NCBI RefSeq assembly: GCF_900102535.1
Contig: NZ_FNBP01000003.1
Coordinates: 132,754-196,753, forward strand
Reading direction: 5' to 3'
DNA from: Sulfitobacter delicatus
GTDB taxonomy: Bacteria > Pseudomonadota > Alphaproteobacteria > Rhodobacterales > Rhodobacteraceae
Length of the DNA stretch: 64,000 nucleotides
Shown: piece by piece, positions 44,857 to 53,130 of the stretch
How positions within the stretch are numbered: the stretch's first letter is position 1
How the letters are laid out: the number at the start of each line of letters is the position of its first letter
Translations under genes and position numbers: made by a program
The notes under the pieces: generated by a model
Databases searched by the model: none
What the model saw: the letters and a program-made list of their open reading frames with translations, nothing else
What the model was told of the DNA's origin: nothing

Positions 44857-46101
44857 ATGAAGAAATACTCCGTTTTCGCCGTGGCCCGCGAGGCGATGCG
44901 CCACCACACAGGCTGGACCCGCGCGTGGCGCGATGCCCAGCCGAAAAAGCGCTATGATGTCATCATCGTCGGCGCGGGCGGGCACGGGTTGGCGACGGCA
45001 TACTATCTGGGCAAGAACTTTGGGATCACCAATGTCGCGGTGCTGGAGAAGGGCTGGCTCGGCGGGGGCAACACTGGGCGGAACACGACGATCATCCGCT
45101 CGAACTACCTGCAAGACCCCTCGGCGGCGATCTATGAGAAGTCCCGCAGCCTCTATGAAACAATGAGTCAGGACTTGAACTACAACGTGATGTTCTCCCC
45201 GCGCGGCGTCATCATGCTGGCGCAGACCGAACATGAGGTCCGCGGCTACAAACGCACCGCCCATGCCAACGCGCTTCAGGGCGTTCAGACCGAGTTCATC
45301 GGGCCGGACCGCGTCAAGCAATTGGTGCCGATCATCAACCTCGACGGGCCACGCTATCCGGTGTTGGGCGGGCTGTGGCAAGCACGCGGCGGCACGGCCC
45401 GGCATGATGCGGTGGCGTGGGGCTATGCGCGGGCCTGCTCGGACATGGGCATGGACATTATCCAGAAATGCGAAGTGACCGGCGTGCGCCAGACGGGCGG
45501 GAAGGTGACGGGTGTCAGCACCACGCGGGGTGATATTGACTGCGACAAGCTGGGGCTGGTCGTGGCCGGGCATTCGGGGCAACTGGCTGATATGGCGGGC
45601 TTCCGTCTCCCGATCGAGAGCGTCGCCCTGCAAGCGCTAGTGAGCGAGCCCATCAAACCCTGCATGGATGTCGTCGTCATGGCCAACACGGTGCATGGCT
45701 ATATGAGCCAGTCCGACAAGGGCGAGATGGTGATCGGCGGCGGCACAGACGGATACAACAACTACACCCAACGCGGCAGTTTCCACCATGTTGAGGAAAC
45801 CGTGCGGGCCTTGGTGGAAACCTTCCCAATGATCTCGCGCCTGAAAATGTTGCGGCAATGGGGTGGCATCGTGGATGTGACGGGCGACCGCTCTCCGATC
45901 CTGAGCAAAACCCCGGTTGAGGGCATCTTTATCAACGCGGGCTGGGGCACGGGCGGGTTCAAGGCAATTCCCGGTTCGGGTTGGGGCTTTGCTGAACTGA
46001 TGGCCAAGGGGCAGTCGCCGCTGACGCAGGCCTTCGGGCTGGAGCGCTTCGCAGAAGGCCGCTTTATCGATGAATCCGTTGCCGCCGGGGTAGCACACTG
46101 A
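44857..46101 (+). CDS. soxB: Sarcosine oxidase subunit beta
   Basis: The 414-residue flavin subunit of heterotetrameric sarcosine oxidase, which demethylates sarcosine to glycine with H2O2 and methylene-THF as products. The FAD Rossmann motif is VIIVGAGGHGLATAYYLG near residues 34-51, followed by VLEKGWLGGGNTGRNTTIIR. MVIGGGTDGYNNY and the C-terminal INAGWGTGGFKAIPGSG belong to the DAO fold. I chose the ATG of MKKYSVF; six further codons upstream are possible. It is separated from soxD by a small unrelated gene. Confidence 0.95.
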   Translation: MKKYSVFAVAREAMRHHTGWTRAWRDAQPKKRYDVIIVGAGGHGLATAYYLGKNFGITNVAVLEKGWLGGGNTGRNTTIIRSNYLQDPSAAIYEKSRSLYETMSQDLNYNVMFSPRGVIMLAQTEHEVRGYKRTAHANALQGVQTEFIGPDRVKQLVPIINLDGPRYPVLGGLWQARGGTARHDAVAWGYARACSDMGMDIIQKCEVTGVRQTGGKVTGVSTTRGDIDCDKLGLVVAGHSGQLADMAGFRLPIESVALQALVSEPIKPCMDVVVMANTVHGYMSQSDKGEMVIGGGTDGYNNYTQRGSFHHVEETVRALVETFPMISRLKMLRQWGGIVDVTGDRSPILSKTPVEGIFINAGWGTGGFKAIPGSGWGFAELMAKGQSPLTQAFGLERFAEGRFIDESVAAGVAH

Positions 46102-46143
46102 TGTTGCACCTGCGCCACAATCCGCCGCTGTGCGATGAGGGGG

Positions 46144-46169
46144 GGAACGCTATCGTTCCGACCGAAGTT
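46144..46169 (+). promoter_or_regulatory. EcfG-like promoter for the small membrane-protein gene
   Basis: GGAAC (46144-46148), 17 bases, then AGTT (46166-46169), about 35 bases before the ATG at 46205. The GGAACG also pairs with CGTTCC across CTAT (46144-46159), so a hairpin or dyad operator overlaps the -35. Confidence 0.4.
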
Positions 46170-46204
46170 TCCTGTTCAGACAATGCAATAAGTGGAGCTG
46201 AACA

Positions 46205-46516
46205 ATGGCAACCCCTGAACACAACACAACCGACCGTACCGACCACACCAACACCACCACGACCACCACAACAGCAACCGACCGCGGGAACAGCGGTTTG
46301 GCGTTCATCGTGGGCGCCGTTGTCGTGGTTGTCGCGCTGCTGGCCTATTTCCTCTTTGCTGGCGCAGATGTGGACGGCACGAGCGACGTTAACGTCAATG
46401 TCGAAGGCGCAGGCGAAAGCGCTGGCGAAGCCATTGAAGATACAGGTAACGCCATTGAAGGTGCTGCCGAAGGCACAGCCGATGCCGTCGAAGAAGGCGC
46501 AACCGCGACTGAATAA
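46205..46516 (+). CDS. Small single-span membrane protein inside the sox locus
   Basis: A 103-residue protein with three parts: a Thr/Asp-rich N-terminus (residues 8-28, with a run of seven Thr), one helix (LAFIVGAVVVVVALLAYFLF near 32-51), and an acidic Ala/Gly/Glu C-terminus with GEAIEDTGNAIEGAAEGTAD, in which EAIEDTGNA and NAIEGAAEG resemble a short repeat. It has no sequence link to sarcosine metabolism. GTGGAG precedes the ATG. It has its own upstream GGAAC-type promoter and its own terminator, so it seems an independent stress-type unit lodged between soxB and soxD. Family unknown to me. Confidence 0.65.
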   Translation: MATPEHNTTDRTDHTNTTTTTTTATDRGNSGLAFIVGAVVVVVALLAYFLFAGADVDGTSDVNVNVEGAGESAGEAIEDTGNAIEGAAEGTADAVEEGATATE

Positions 46517-46560
46517 TATTGTTATGGCTGCATCCTTTGGGATGCCGACCACAGCAGATG

Positions 46561-46598
46561 AACGCCGTTCCGCGCCTTTGCGCCGGGGCGGCGTTTTT
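46561..46598 (+). terminator. Terminator between the small membrane-protein gene and soxD
   Basis: AACGCCG (46561-46567) pairs with CGGCGTT (46589-46595) around an inner GCGC/GCGC stem, followed by TTTT. It would reduce read-through from soxB into soxD unless bypassed. Confidence 0.6.
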
Positions 46599-46627
46599 AC
46601 GTTCACCACCCCGATAGGAGCCTGCCC

Positions 46628-46957
46628 ATGCTGATCCTTACCTGTCCCTGCTGCCATGTCACCGCAGAGGAAACGGAGTTTCACGCAGGCGGGGAGGCCC
46701 ATTTGAAGCGTATCGGCCCTGACGGCGCTGAGGGGGAGTTTGAAAGCTATCTCTTCATGCGGCAGAACCCCAAAGGCGTGCATCTCGAACGCTGGCGCCA
46801 TGTCTATGGCTGCGGCAAGTGGTTCCATCTGGCCCGTGACACCGCGACGCTCGAGGTCTTTGGCGCCTATAGCGCGCAGACGACGTCTCCGCCCGACCAC
46901 ATCCGCAGCGCGATCCAAGAAAAACACCCGGAGTGGCAATGGCAAGGGGCATCCTGA
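46628..46957 (+). CDS. soxD: Sarcosine oxidase subunit delta
   Basis: The small 109-residue zinc-binding subunit. Cysteines at 6, 8 and 9 (ILTCPCCH) and one in VYGCGKWFHLARDT form the zinc site that stabilises the heterotetramer. GTHLE-type FMRQNPKGVHLERWRHV is typical. TAGGAGCC precedes the ATG. The soxA start follows after 74 bases. Confidence 0.94.
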   Translation: MLILTCPCCHVTAEETEFHAGGEAHLKRIGPDGAEGEFESYLFMRQNPKGVHLERWRHVYGCGKWFHLARDTATLEVFGAYSAQTTSPPDHIRSAIQEKHPEWQWQGAS

Positions 46958-47031
46958 GCCATGCCAACTTCGTTGCCTAATTCCCCGCGAGAGGTCCGCA
47001 AACCCTCCACCAGCCCGCAAGGTTCGACAAG

Positions 47032-50000
47032 ATGAGCACAAGATTGGCCACTGGCGGCCGCCTGCTGAACAAGACGGCCCCGCTGACATTTTCCTTTAAC
47101 GGCAAACAGATGCGCGGTTATGCGGGCGACACGCTGGCCTCGGCCCTGTTGGCGAATGATCAGATGCTGGTGGGGCGCTCGTTCAAATATCACCGCCCCC
47201 GCGGCATCGTCACCTCGGGGCCGGAAGAGCCCAACGCGCTGATGAATTTGGGCCAAGAGGGCCGGTTTGAGCCCAACGCTCGCGCCACCACCACCGAGTT
47301 GTTCGACGGGCTGGAGGCCGCGAGCCAGAACCACTGGCCAAGCCTTGAGTTCGATGTGGGCGCGATCAACAAGCACCTCAGCCGCTTTCTGCCCGCCGGG
47401 TTCTACTACAAGATGTTCATGCATCCGCGCCCGCTGTGGAAGCATGTCTATGAGCCGATCATCCGCCATTCTGCGGGCTTGGGCAAAGCGCCGAAGGCCA
47501 CGGATGCGGACACCTATGAACACTTCTACGCCTTCTGCGATGTGCTGATCGTCGGCGGCGGTGTAGCCGGGTTGCAGGCGGCTTTGGCAGCAGGTCAAAG
47601 CGGCGCGCGGGTGATCTTACTGGAGCAGACTCCCCATTGGGGCGGCCGTGCGCCGGTGGACGGTGGGCGCATCGACGGTGCTTCGGTCGACGATTGGATC
47701 GCGCAGACGCTGATCAAACTGCGCGGCATGGAGAATGTGACCCTGCGCGAGCGCACGATGGGCGCGGGCGTTTATGACCATGGCTATGTGCTGGGCTATG
47801 AACAGTTGCGGGATCACGCACCCGAGGCCGCTGGCCCGCGCCACCGTCTGTGGCGCATCAGGGCAGGCCATGTGATCACCGCAACCGGGGCGATTGAACG
47901 CCCGCTGAGCTTTGCCGGGAACGATGTGCCCGGCGTGATGCTGGCCTCGGCGGTGCGGGACTATGTCGCGAATTTTGCGGTGTCGCCCGGCGACCGCACG
48001 GTGCTGGTGACCAACAACGACAACGCCTATCTCACGGCGATTGCGCTGAAACATGCGGGGCTTGACGTGCCCGCCATCCTCGACGCTCGCGTGTTGCCGC
48101 AGGACTCGCAGCTTGTCGCACAGGCCAAGGCGCTCGGCATTCGGGTGCTCATGGGGCAGGGCGTGTCTTCGGTGTTGGGTAGCAAACGGGTGACCGGGGT
48201 CGCGGTCTGCTCGCAGGCGGGCGAGGGCGCGGTGCTTGAGGAAATCGCCTGCGATGCCGTGGCGATGTCGGGCGGGTGGTCGCCTGTGGTGCATCTGTGG
48301 TCCCATTGCGGTGGCAAGCTGACGTGGGACAAGGCCCGCGCGTGCTTCCGCCCGGATCAGGACAACCCGCCGACCGGGGCCGATGGGCTGGGTTTTGTCA
48401 CCCCCGCCGGGGCCGCAGCCGGGGTCTTTGCGCTGGACGACGTCTTGCACGACGCCCATGCCGCTGCCGAGGGCGTGGCCACGACCTTGGGTCTCAAACT
48501 GCCCCGCGATGCGCGTTCCCCGGTCGCCGACCGCCGCGAAGAAGCGCCAATGTCGCCGGTCTGGCAAATGCCGCAGGGCGCCAGTGTCAAACTGCGCGAA
48601 AAGACCTTTTTGGACTATCAGAACGACGTGAAGGTCTCAGATGTGCGGCTAGCAGCGCAGGAGGGCTTTGTCTCGGTTGAACACGCCAAACGCTACACCA
48701 CGCTGGGCATGGCGACGGATCAGGGGAAGCTGAGCAACATCAATGGTCTGGCGACCCTCGCGGGGGCTTTGGACGCTGAAATTCCCAGCGTCGGCACCAC
48801 CACCTTTCGCCCGCCCTATCACCCGATCTCAATGGGCGCGATCACGGGCGACGCACGCGGCGATACGTTTCAGCCGATCCGGCGCACGCCGCTGCATGAC
48901 TGGCACGAGAGCAATGGCGCAATCTGGGAGCCGGTCGGCCAATGGCGGCGGCCCTATGCCTATGTGCAAAGCGGGGAAAGCACCCATGACGCGGTGATGC
49001 GCGAGGTGACGAACACGCGCCAGAACCTCGGCCTGCTGGATGCCTCGACGCTGGGCAAGCTCATCGTGCGCGGGCCGGATGCAGGGCGGTTCCTCGACAT
49101 GCTCTACACCAACATGATGTCGACGCTAAAACCGGGCAAATGCCGCTACGGTCTGATGTGCAACGAGAACGGCTTCCTGATCGACGACGGCGTGGTGGCG
49201 CGGCTCGATGAGCAGACCTTCCTTTGCCACACGACGACAGGCGGGGCCGAGAGCATCCATGCGCATATGGAGGAATGGCTTCAGACCGAGTGGTGGGATT
49301 TCAAGGTTCATGTGGTCAATGCGACCGAACATTACGCGCAGATCGCCGTGGTCGGGCCGAACGCCCGAAAATGCCTCGAAAAACTCGGCGGCATGGACCT
49401 GAGCCGCGAGGCGCTTGGGTTTATGGAATGGACCGAGGGCGAGTTGGGTGGCTTTAAGGTCCGCGTCTTCCGCATCTCCTTTTCCGGGGAGCTAAGCTAT
49501 GAGATCGCCGTTGAGGCGGGGCAGGGTCAAGCCTTCTGGGACGCGCTGCTGGTGGCGGGGCATTCCTTGGGCGTGATGCCCTATGGCACGGAATGTCTGC
49601 ACATCCTGCGGGCCGAAAAGGGCTTCATTATGATCGGGGATGAGACCGACGGCACGGTGATCCCGCAAGACCTTGGGCTGAACTGGGCGATCTCGAAAAA
49701 GAAAGACGACTACCTCGGCAAACGCGCGCAACAGCGCAGCCATATGCAGGACCCGACCCGCTGGAAATTGGTGGGGCTGGAGACCACGGACGGCAGCACA
49801 CTGCCGGACGGGGCTTATGCTCTGGGCGAGGGGAAGAATGAGAACGGGCAGAAGGTCGTGCAGGGCCGCGTGACCTCGGCCTATCATTCACCGACGCTCG
49901 ACCGTGGCATCGCCATGGGGCTGGTGCTGCATGGGCCGGACCGGATGGGCGAGGTGCTGACTTTCCCCGGCACCGACGGCAAGACCTATGAGGCCAAGAT

Positions 50001-50049
50001 CGTCGACCCGGTGTTTTATGATCCCAAAGGGGAGAAGCAGAATGTCTGA
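47032..50049 (+). CDS. soxA: Sarcosine oxidase subunit alpha
   Basis: A 1005-residue subunit. An N-terminal ferredoxin-like part (TFSFNGKQMRGYAGDTLASA) is followed by an FAD/NAD-binding domain with DVLIVGGGVAGLQAALAAG near residue 170, and a C-terminal GcvT-like tetrahydrofolate-binding half (residues about 600-1000, LLDASTLGKLIVRGPDAGRF and SGELSYEIAVEAGQG). The C-terminal half handles methylene transfer to THF. Its stop overlaps the soxG start by eight bases. Confidence 0.95.
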   Translation: MSTRLATGGRLLNKTAPLTFSFNGKQMRGYAGDTLASALLANDQMLVGRSFKYHRPRGIVTSGPEEPNALMNLGQEGRFEPNARATTTELFDGLEAASQNHWPSLEFDVGAINKHLSRFLPAGFYYKMFMHPRPLWKHVYEPIIRHSAGLGKAPKATDADTYEHFYAFCDVLIVGGGVAGLQAALAAGQSGARVILLEQTPHWGGRAPVDGGRIDGASVDDWIAQTLIKLRGMENVTLRERTMGAGVYDHGYVLGYEQLRDHAPEAAGPRHRLWRIRAGHVITATGAIERPLSFAGNDVPGVMLASAVRDYVANFAVSPGDRTVLVTNNDNAYLTAIALKHAGLDVPAILDARVLPQDSQLVAQAKALGIRVLMGQGVSSVLGSKRVTGVAVCSQAGEGAVLEEIACDAVAMSGGWSPVVHLWSHCGGKLTWDKARACFRPDQDNPPTGADGLGFVTPAGAAAGVFALDDVLHDAHAAAEGVATTLGLKLPRDARSPVADRREEAPMSPVWQMPQGASVKLREKTFLDYQNDVKVSDVRLAAQEGFVSVEHAKRYTTLGMATDQGKLSNINGLATLAGALDAEIPSVGTTTFRPPYHPISMGAITGDARGDTFQPIRRTPLHDWHESNGAIWEPVGQWRRPYAYVQSGESTHDAVMREVTNTRQNLGLLDASTLGKLIVRGPDAGRFLDMLYTNMMSTLKPGKCRYGLMCNENGFLIDDGVVARLDEQTFLCHTTTGGAESIHAHMEEWLQTEWWDFKVHVVNATEHYAQIAVVGPNARKCLEKLGGMDLSREALGFMEWTEGELGGFKVRVFRISFSGELSYEIAVEAGQGQAFWDALLVAGHSLGVMPYGTECLHILRAEKGFIMIGDETDGTVIPQDLGLNWAISKKKDDYLGKRAQQRSHMQDPTRWKLVGLETTDGSTLPDGAYALGEGKNENGQKVVQGRVTSAYHSPTLDRGIAMGLVLHGPDRMGEVLTFPGTDGKTYEAKIVDPVFYDPKGEKQNV

Positions 50050-50644
50050 GACTGTCACCGCCTTGAAGAACGCCCACTATGATGCCGGAATCGCTGAGGT
50101 TTCTGAGATCGGCCCTCTGGGCATGATCACCATTCGCGGCGATCTGGACGCGCCTTTTGTGCGCAAGGTGGCTAAGAAAGTCACCGGGGTCGAACGCCCT
50201 GAGCGCGGCATGTGCAATAGCGAAGGCGGGGCGGGCATCGCTTGGATGTCGCCGGACGAACTGCTGTTGATGTGCCCCCATGCGCAGGTGCCTGATGTGC
50301 TCGCCCGTCTGCACGCCGCTTTTGAAGACACCCATACGCTTGCGGCGAATGTCTCTGGCGCGCGGGCGGTGTTTCGGGTCGATGGCCCCCATGCCCGCGA
50401 GGTGCTGGCCAAACTCGCCCCCGTGGACCTTGCGCCCGAAAAATTCACCCCCGGCATGTTCCGCCGCACCCGCGTGGGGCAGGTGCCCGCTGCGATCTGG
50501 CTGCGCGCGGACGGTAGCTTTCAGATTTTCTGTTTCCGCTCAGTCGCGCAGTATATGTTCGACCTGCTTAAAGCCGCCGCCCAGCCCGGCAGCGAAGTGG
50601 GGTATTTCCCGCCGGAGAGTGGGGTAAACCGGGAGAAAGTCTGA
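50042..50644 (+). CDS. soxG: Sarcosine oxidase subunit gamma
   Basis: A 200-residue subunit with a GcvT-like fold that packs on SoxA. GMITIRGDLDAPFVRKVAKK, WMSPDELLLMCP and the closing FRRTRVGQVPAAIWL are family features. It starts inside the soxA end (AATGTCTGA), a coupled arrangement. It ends the sox cluster; no glyA, folD or purU gene is next to it in this window. Confidence 0.92.
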   Translation: MSETVTALKNAHYDAGIAEVSEIGPLGMITIRGDLDAPFVRKVAKKVTGVERPERGMCNSEGGAGIAWMSPDELLLMCPHAQVPDVLARLHAAFEDTHTLAANVSGARAVFRVDGPHAREVLAKLAPVDLAPEKFTPGMFRRTRVGQVPAAIWLRADGSFQIFCFRSVAQYMFDLLKAAAQPGSEVGYFPPESGVNREKV

Positions 50645-50655
50645 CTATTTCGCTC

Positions 50656-50680
50656 GGAACACTTATCATTTGCAGACGTT
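50656..50680 (+). promoter_or_regulatory. EcfG-consensus promoter of sodB
   Basis: GGAAC (50656-50660), exactly 16 bases, then CGTT (50677-50680): an exact match to GGAAC-N16-CGTT of EcfG-type general-stress sigma factors. The transcript would start near 50690, giving a 60-base leader before sodB. Confidence 0.55.
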
Positions 50681-50697
50681 GACCTTGACGTTGCCGC

Positions 50698-50711
50698 TTG
50701 ATCCCCATCAA
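50698..50711 (+). promoter_or_regulatory. FNR-type box in the sodB leader
   Basis: TTGAT-CCCC-ATCAA is a perfect FNR/FnrL consensus palindrome. It lies just downstream of the predicted start of the GGAAC promoter and about 40 bases before the sodB ATG, a position suited to blocking transcription under low oxygen. Confidence 0.55.
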
Positions 50712-50749
50712 GTGGCCGCAGCGAAATTCCCAAATGAGGAGGCCCAGAA

Positions 50750-51349
50750 ATGGCTTTTGAACTTCCCGATCTCCCCTATGCCCACGACGCGCTTGCATCC
50801 AAAGGCATGTCCAAGGAAACGCTGGAATACCACCACGACAAGCACCACAACGCCTATGTCACCAACGGCAACAAGGCGATTGAAGGCACCGAGTGGGAGG
50901 GCAAGACCCTCGAAGAGATTATCAAGGGCACCTACGATCCTAAAGCGGTCGCTCAGTCCGGCATCTTCAACAACATCAGCCAGCTGTGGAACCACAACCA
51001 GTTCTGGGAAATGATGACCCCGAACGACAGCCAAATGCCCGGTGAGCTCGAAAAAGCGATCACCGAGAGCTTTGGCTCCGTCGATAAATTCAAGGACGAG
51101 TTCAAAGCCGCAGGCGCTGGCCAGTTCGGCTCTGGCTGGGCGTGGCTGGTGAAAGATACCGACGGCGGCCTGAAGGTCACCAAGACCGAAAACGGCGTGA
51201 ACCCCGTTTGCTTTGGCCAGACCGCGCTGCTTGGCTGTGATGTGTGGGAGCACTCCTACTACATCGACTACCGCAACGCGCGCCCTGACTACCTGTCGAA
51301 CTTCCTCGACAACCTTGTGAACTGGGAAAACGTCGCCTCGCGCATGTGA
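50750..51349 (+). CDS. sodB: Superoxide dismutase (Fe type)
   Basis: A 199-residue Fe/Mn-family dismutase that converts superoxide to O2 and H2O2 in the cytoplasm. Metal ligands are the histidine in LEYHHDKHHNAYV near residue 28, the histidine of LWNHNQFWEMM, and Asp and His in CDVWEHSYYIDY. AGAGQFGSGWAWLV and the length favour the iron enzyme. It follows sarcosine oxidase, an H2O2 producer. GAGGAGG precedes the ATG and a strong terminator follows. Confidence 0.95.
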   Translation: MAFELPDLPYAHDALASKGMSKETLEYHHDKHHNAYVTNGNKAIEGTEWEGKTLEEIIKGTYDPKAVAQSGIFNNISQLWNHNQFWEMMTPNDSQMPGELEKAITESFGSVDKFKDEFKAAGAGQFGSGWAWLVKDTDGGLKVTKTENGVNPVCFGQTALLGCDVWEHSYYIDYRNARPDYLSNFLDNLVNWENVASRM

Positions 51350-51384
51350 TCTGACTGCGCGCAGTTAATAGCGCACCGCTAACC

Positions 51385-51415
51385 AAAACCCCGCAGCCCG
51401 CCTGCGGGGTTTTTT
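51385..51415 (+). terminator. Terminator of sodB
   Basis: AAAACCCCGCAG / CTGCGGGGTTTT with a 5-base loop and six T residues, 35 bases past the stop. Confidence 0.9.
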
Positions 51416-51419
51416 CGTT

Positions 51420-51445
51420 GGAACCCAAAACCCCCGGCAACTGTT
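51420..51445 (+). promoter_or_regulatory. EcfG-like promoter of the 69-aa/host-attachment unit
   Basis: GGAAC (51420-51424), 17 bases, TGTT (51442-51445), right after the sodB terminator and 36 bases before the ATG at 51481. Confidence 0.4.
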
Positions 51446-51480
51446 TTTCCAGTGACACTTCACGTCATAAGGAGAACATC

Positions 51481-51690
51481 ATGGCCGAGCGGAAGAGATC
51501 CAACGACGGTACGCAGGAGACTGAGAAATTCGTCACTGACACCGAAACACCAGATCACGGCGGCCGCGCCGGGGGCGACCTACAAAAGGATGTCGGCACC
51601 CAAGACGCCATGCGCCGCGCTGAAAAAGGCGAAGACGGCGTGACCCGCGTCACCGGCGAGGACAAACGCAACCACGGAGAGCCTTCATGA
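51481..51690 (+). CDS. Small hydrophilic, probably disordered protein
   Basis: A 69-residue protein rich in Gly, Asp, Glu, Lys, Arg and Thr with almost no hydrophobic residues (TETPDHGGRAGGDLQKDVGT), the composition of hydrophilin-like stress proteins. No family is recognised. AAGGAG lies eight bases before the ATG. Its end overlaps the host-attachment gene by four bases (ATGA), so the two are co-translated. Confidence 0.65.
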   Translation: MAERKRSNDGTQETEKFVTDTETPDHGGRAGGDLQKDVGTQDAMRRAEKGEDGVTRVTGEDKRNHGEPS

Positions 51691-52142
51691 CAAAACTAAG
51701 TCAAGACACATGGGTACTGATCGCGGATGGCGAAAAGGCCCTTTTCCTGCAAAACCACACGGATGGCGATGACCCCTACCTTCAGGTTGTCCGCAAGGAA
51801 GAGCAGGAAAACCCATCCACCGGCGAACAGGCCGCAAACCGGCCCGGACGCATGAGCGATGGTCCAAGCGGGCACCGCTCAGCCTTTGACGACACCGACT
51901 GGCACGAGTTGGGTAAGGAGCGGTTCGCCAAGGACTTGTCGGATATCCTGTATAAGTTGGCGCACAAAGGCCGCTATGACCGGATCGTTCTGGTCGCGCC
52001 GCCCTCCATTCTGGGTGATCTGCGCGACAATCTGCATAAAGAGGTGCAAGACAAGGTCGTGGGAGAGATTCCCAAGACCCTGACCAACCATCCGATTGAC
52101 GAGATCGAAAAGATCGTCGCAGGCGAACTCGCAGACGCCTGA
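51687..52142 (+). CDS. Host attachment family protein
   Basis: A 151-residue protein of the Host_attach family first linked to plant attachment in Agrobacterium. Family signs are WVLIADGEKALFLQ at the N-terminus, GHRSAFDDTDWHELGKERFA in the middle and YDRIVLVAPPSILGDLRDNL near residue 95-114. The fold resembles eRF1/Pelota-like domain 2, so an RNA- or ribosome-linked role is possible; the name may mislead. It is coupled to the 69-residue gene. Confidence 0.88.
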   Translation: MTKLSQDTWVLIADGEKALFLQNHTDGDDPYLQVVRKEEQENPSTGEQAANRPGRMSDGPSGHRSAFDDTDWHELGKERFAKDLSDILYKLAHKGRYDRIVLVAPPSILGDLRDNLHKEVQDKVVGEIPKTLTNHPIDEIEKIVAGELADA

Positions 52143-52209
52143 TTTTCCCCTTGGCGCGGGAAATGATTGCCTTCACAAGGAGAGCAACCAGCCGCGCCAA
52201 GGATTTCTG

Positions 52210-53130
52210 ATGACCGACACCACCAAGGGTTTCGCCGCGATGATCGCGGCTTGCTGCGTCTGGGGGCTGTCGCCAATTTTCTACAAATTACTGTCACACG
52301 TGCCCGCCGCTGAGGTGTTGGCGCATCGCACCCTGTGGTCACTAGCGTTCTTTGCCATCGTGCTGACTGTGCAAGGGCGCCTTGGCGCCATTCGGAGCGC
52401 CATGGCAGGGCCGCGTGCTTTTGGCTTGCTGCTCTTTGCCGCCATTGTCATCGCAACCAACTGGTTTTTGTTCATCTGGGCGGTGCAGACGGGGCAGGCG
52501 ACCGAGGCGGCGCTTGGTTATTACATCTTCCCACTGGTGTCCGTGCTGCTGGGTCGATTGGTCTTTGGCGAGCGGCTAAGCCGAGTGCAGCAGTTTGCCG
52601 TGGCCTTGGTTACCGTTGCGGTGTCTTTGCTGACCTATGGCCTTGGCACAGCCCCTTGGCTGGCCCTTGCTCTGGCGACCTCTTTCGGGCTCTACGGCTT
52701 GGCGAAGAAACGGTTGGCGGTGGGGCCGGTGGTCTCGGTCACTGCCGAAGTCCTACTGCTGTCGCCGCTGGCAGTCATTGTCCTGTGGCAAACGGGTAAC
52801 AACGGAGCGGGGGCCTTTGGCGCCTCGCTGCAGGACAGTGCGCTGCTGATCCTCGCGGGTCCGATCACTGCGACGCCCTTGATCCTGTTCAGCTATGCCG
52901 CCCGTCGCCTCTCGATGGCGACGACCGGCTTGCTGAGTTACCTCAACCCGACACTACAATTCTTCTGCGCCGTGGTGCTGTTTCAAGAGCCGTTCACCGG
53001 CTGGCATGTGCAGGCTTTTGCCCTGATCTGGTGCGCGCTTGCACTCTATTCCGTCAGCACGTTTCGTCAGGACAAAGCCCGGCGCAAAGCGCTTAGGGCC
53101 GCGTCCGCATCCGCCACCACGGTCACGTAA
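52210..53130 (+). CDS. rarD: EamA family transporter RarD
   Basis: A 306-residue drug/metabolite transporter superfamily permease with ten helices, of the RarD type (MIAACCVWGLSPIFYKLLSH at the N-terminus, FLFIWAVQTGQATEAALGYY, and GLLSYLNPTLQFFCAVVLFQ). Substrate unknown; E. coli RarD is linked to chloramphenicol sensitivity. I chose the ATG of MTDTTKG with AAGGA upstream. Its last 64 bases overlap the end of the convergent LOG gene. Confidence 0.92.
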   Translation: MTDTTKGFAAMIAACCVWGLSPIFYKLLSHVPAAEVLAHRTLWSLAFFAIVLTVQGRLGAIRSAMAGPRAFGLLLFAAIVIATNWFLFIWAVQTGQATEAALGYYIFPLVSVLLGRLVFGERLSRVQQFAVALVTVAVSLLTYGLGTAPWLALALATSFGLYGLAKKRLAVGPVVSVTAEVLLLSPLAVIVLWQTGNNGAGAFGASLQDSALLILAGPITATPLILFSYAARRLSMATTGLLSYLNPTLQFFCAVVLFQEPFTGWHVQAFALIWCALALYSVSTFRQDKARRKALRAASASATTVT

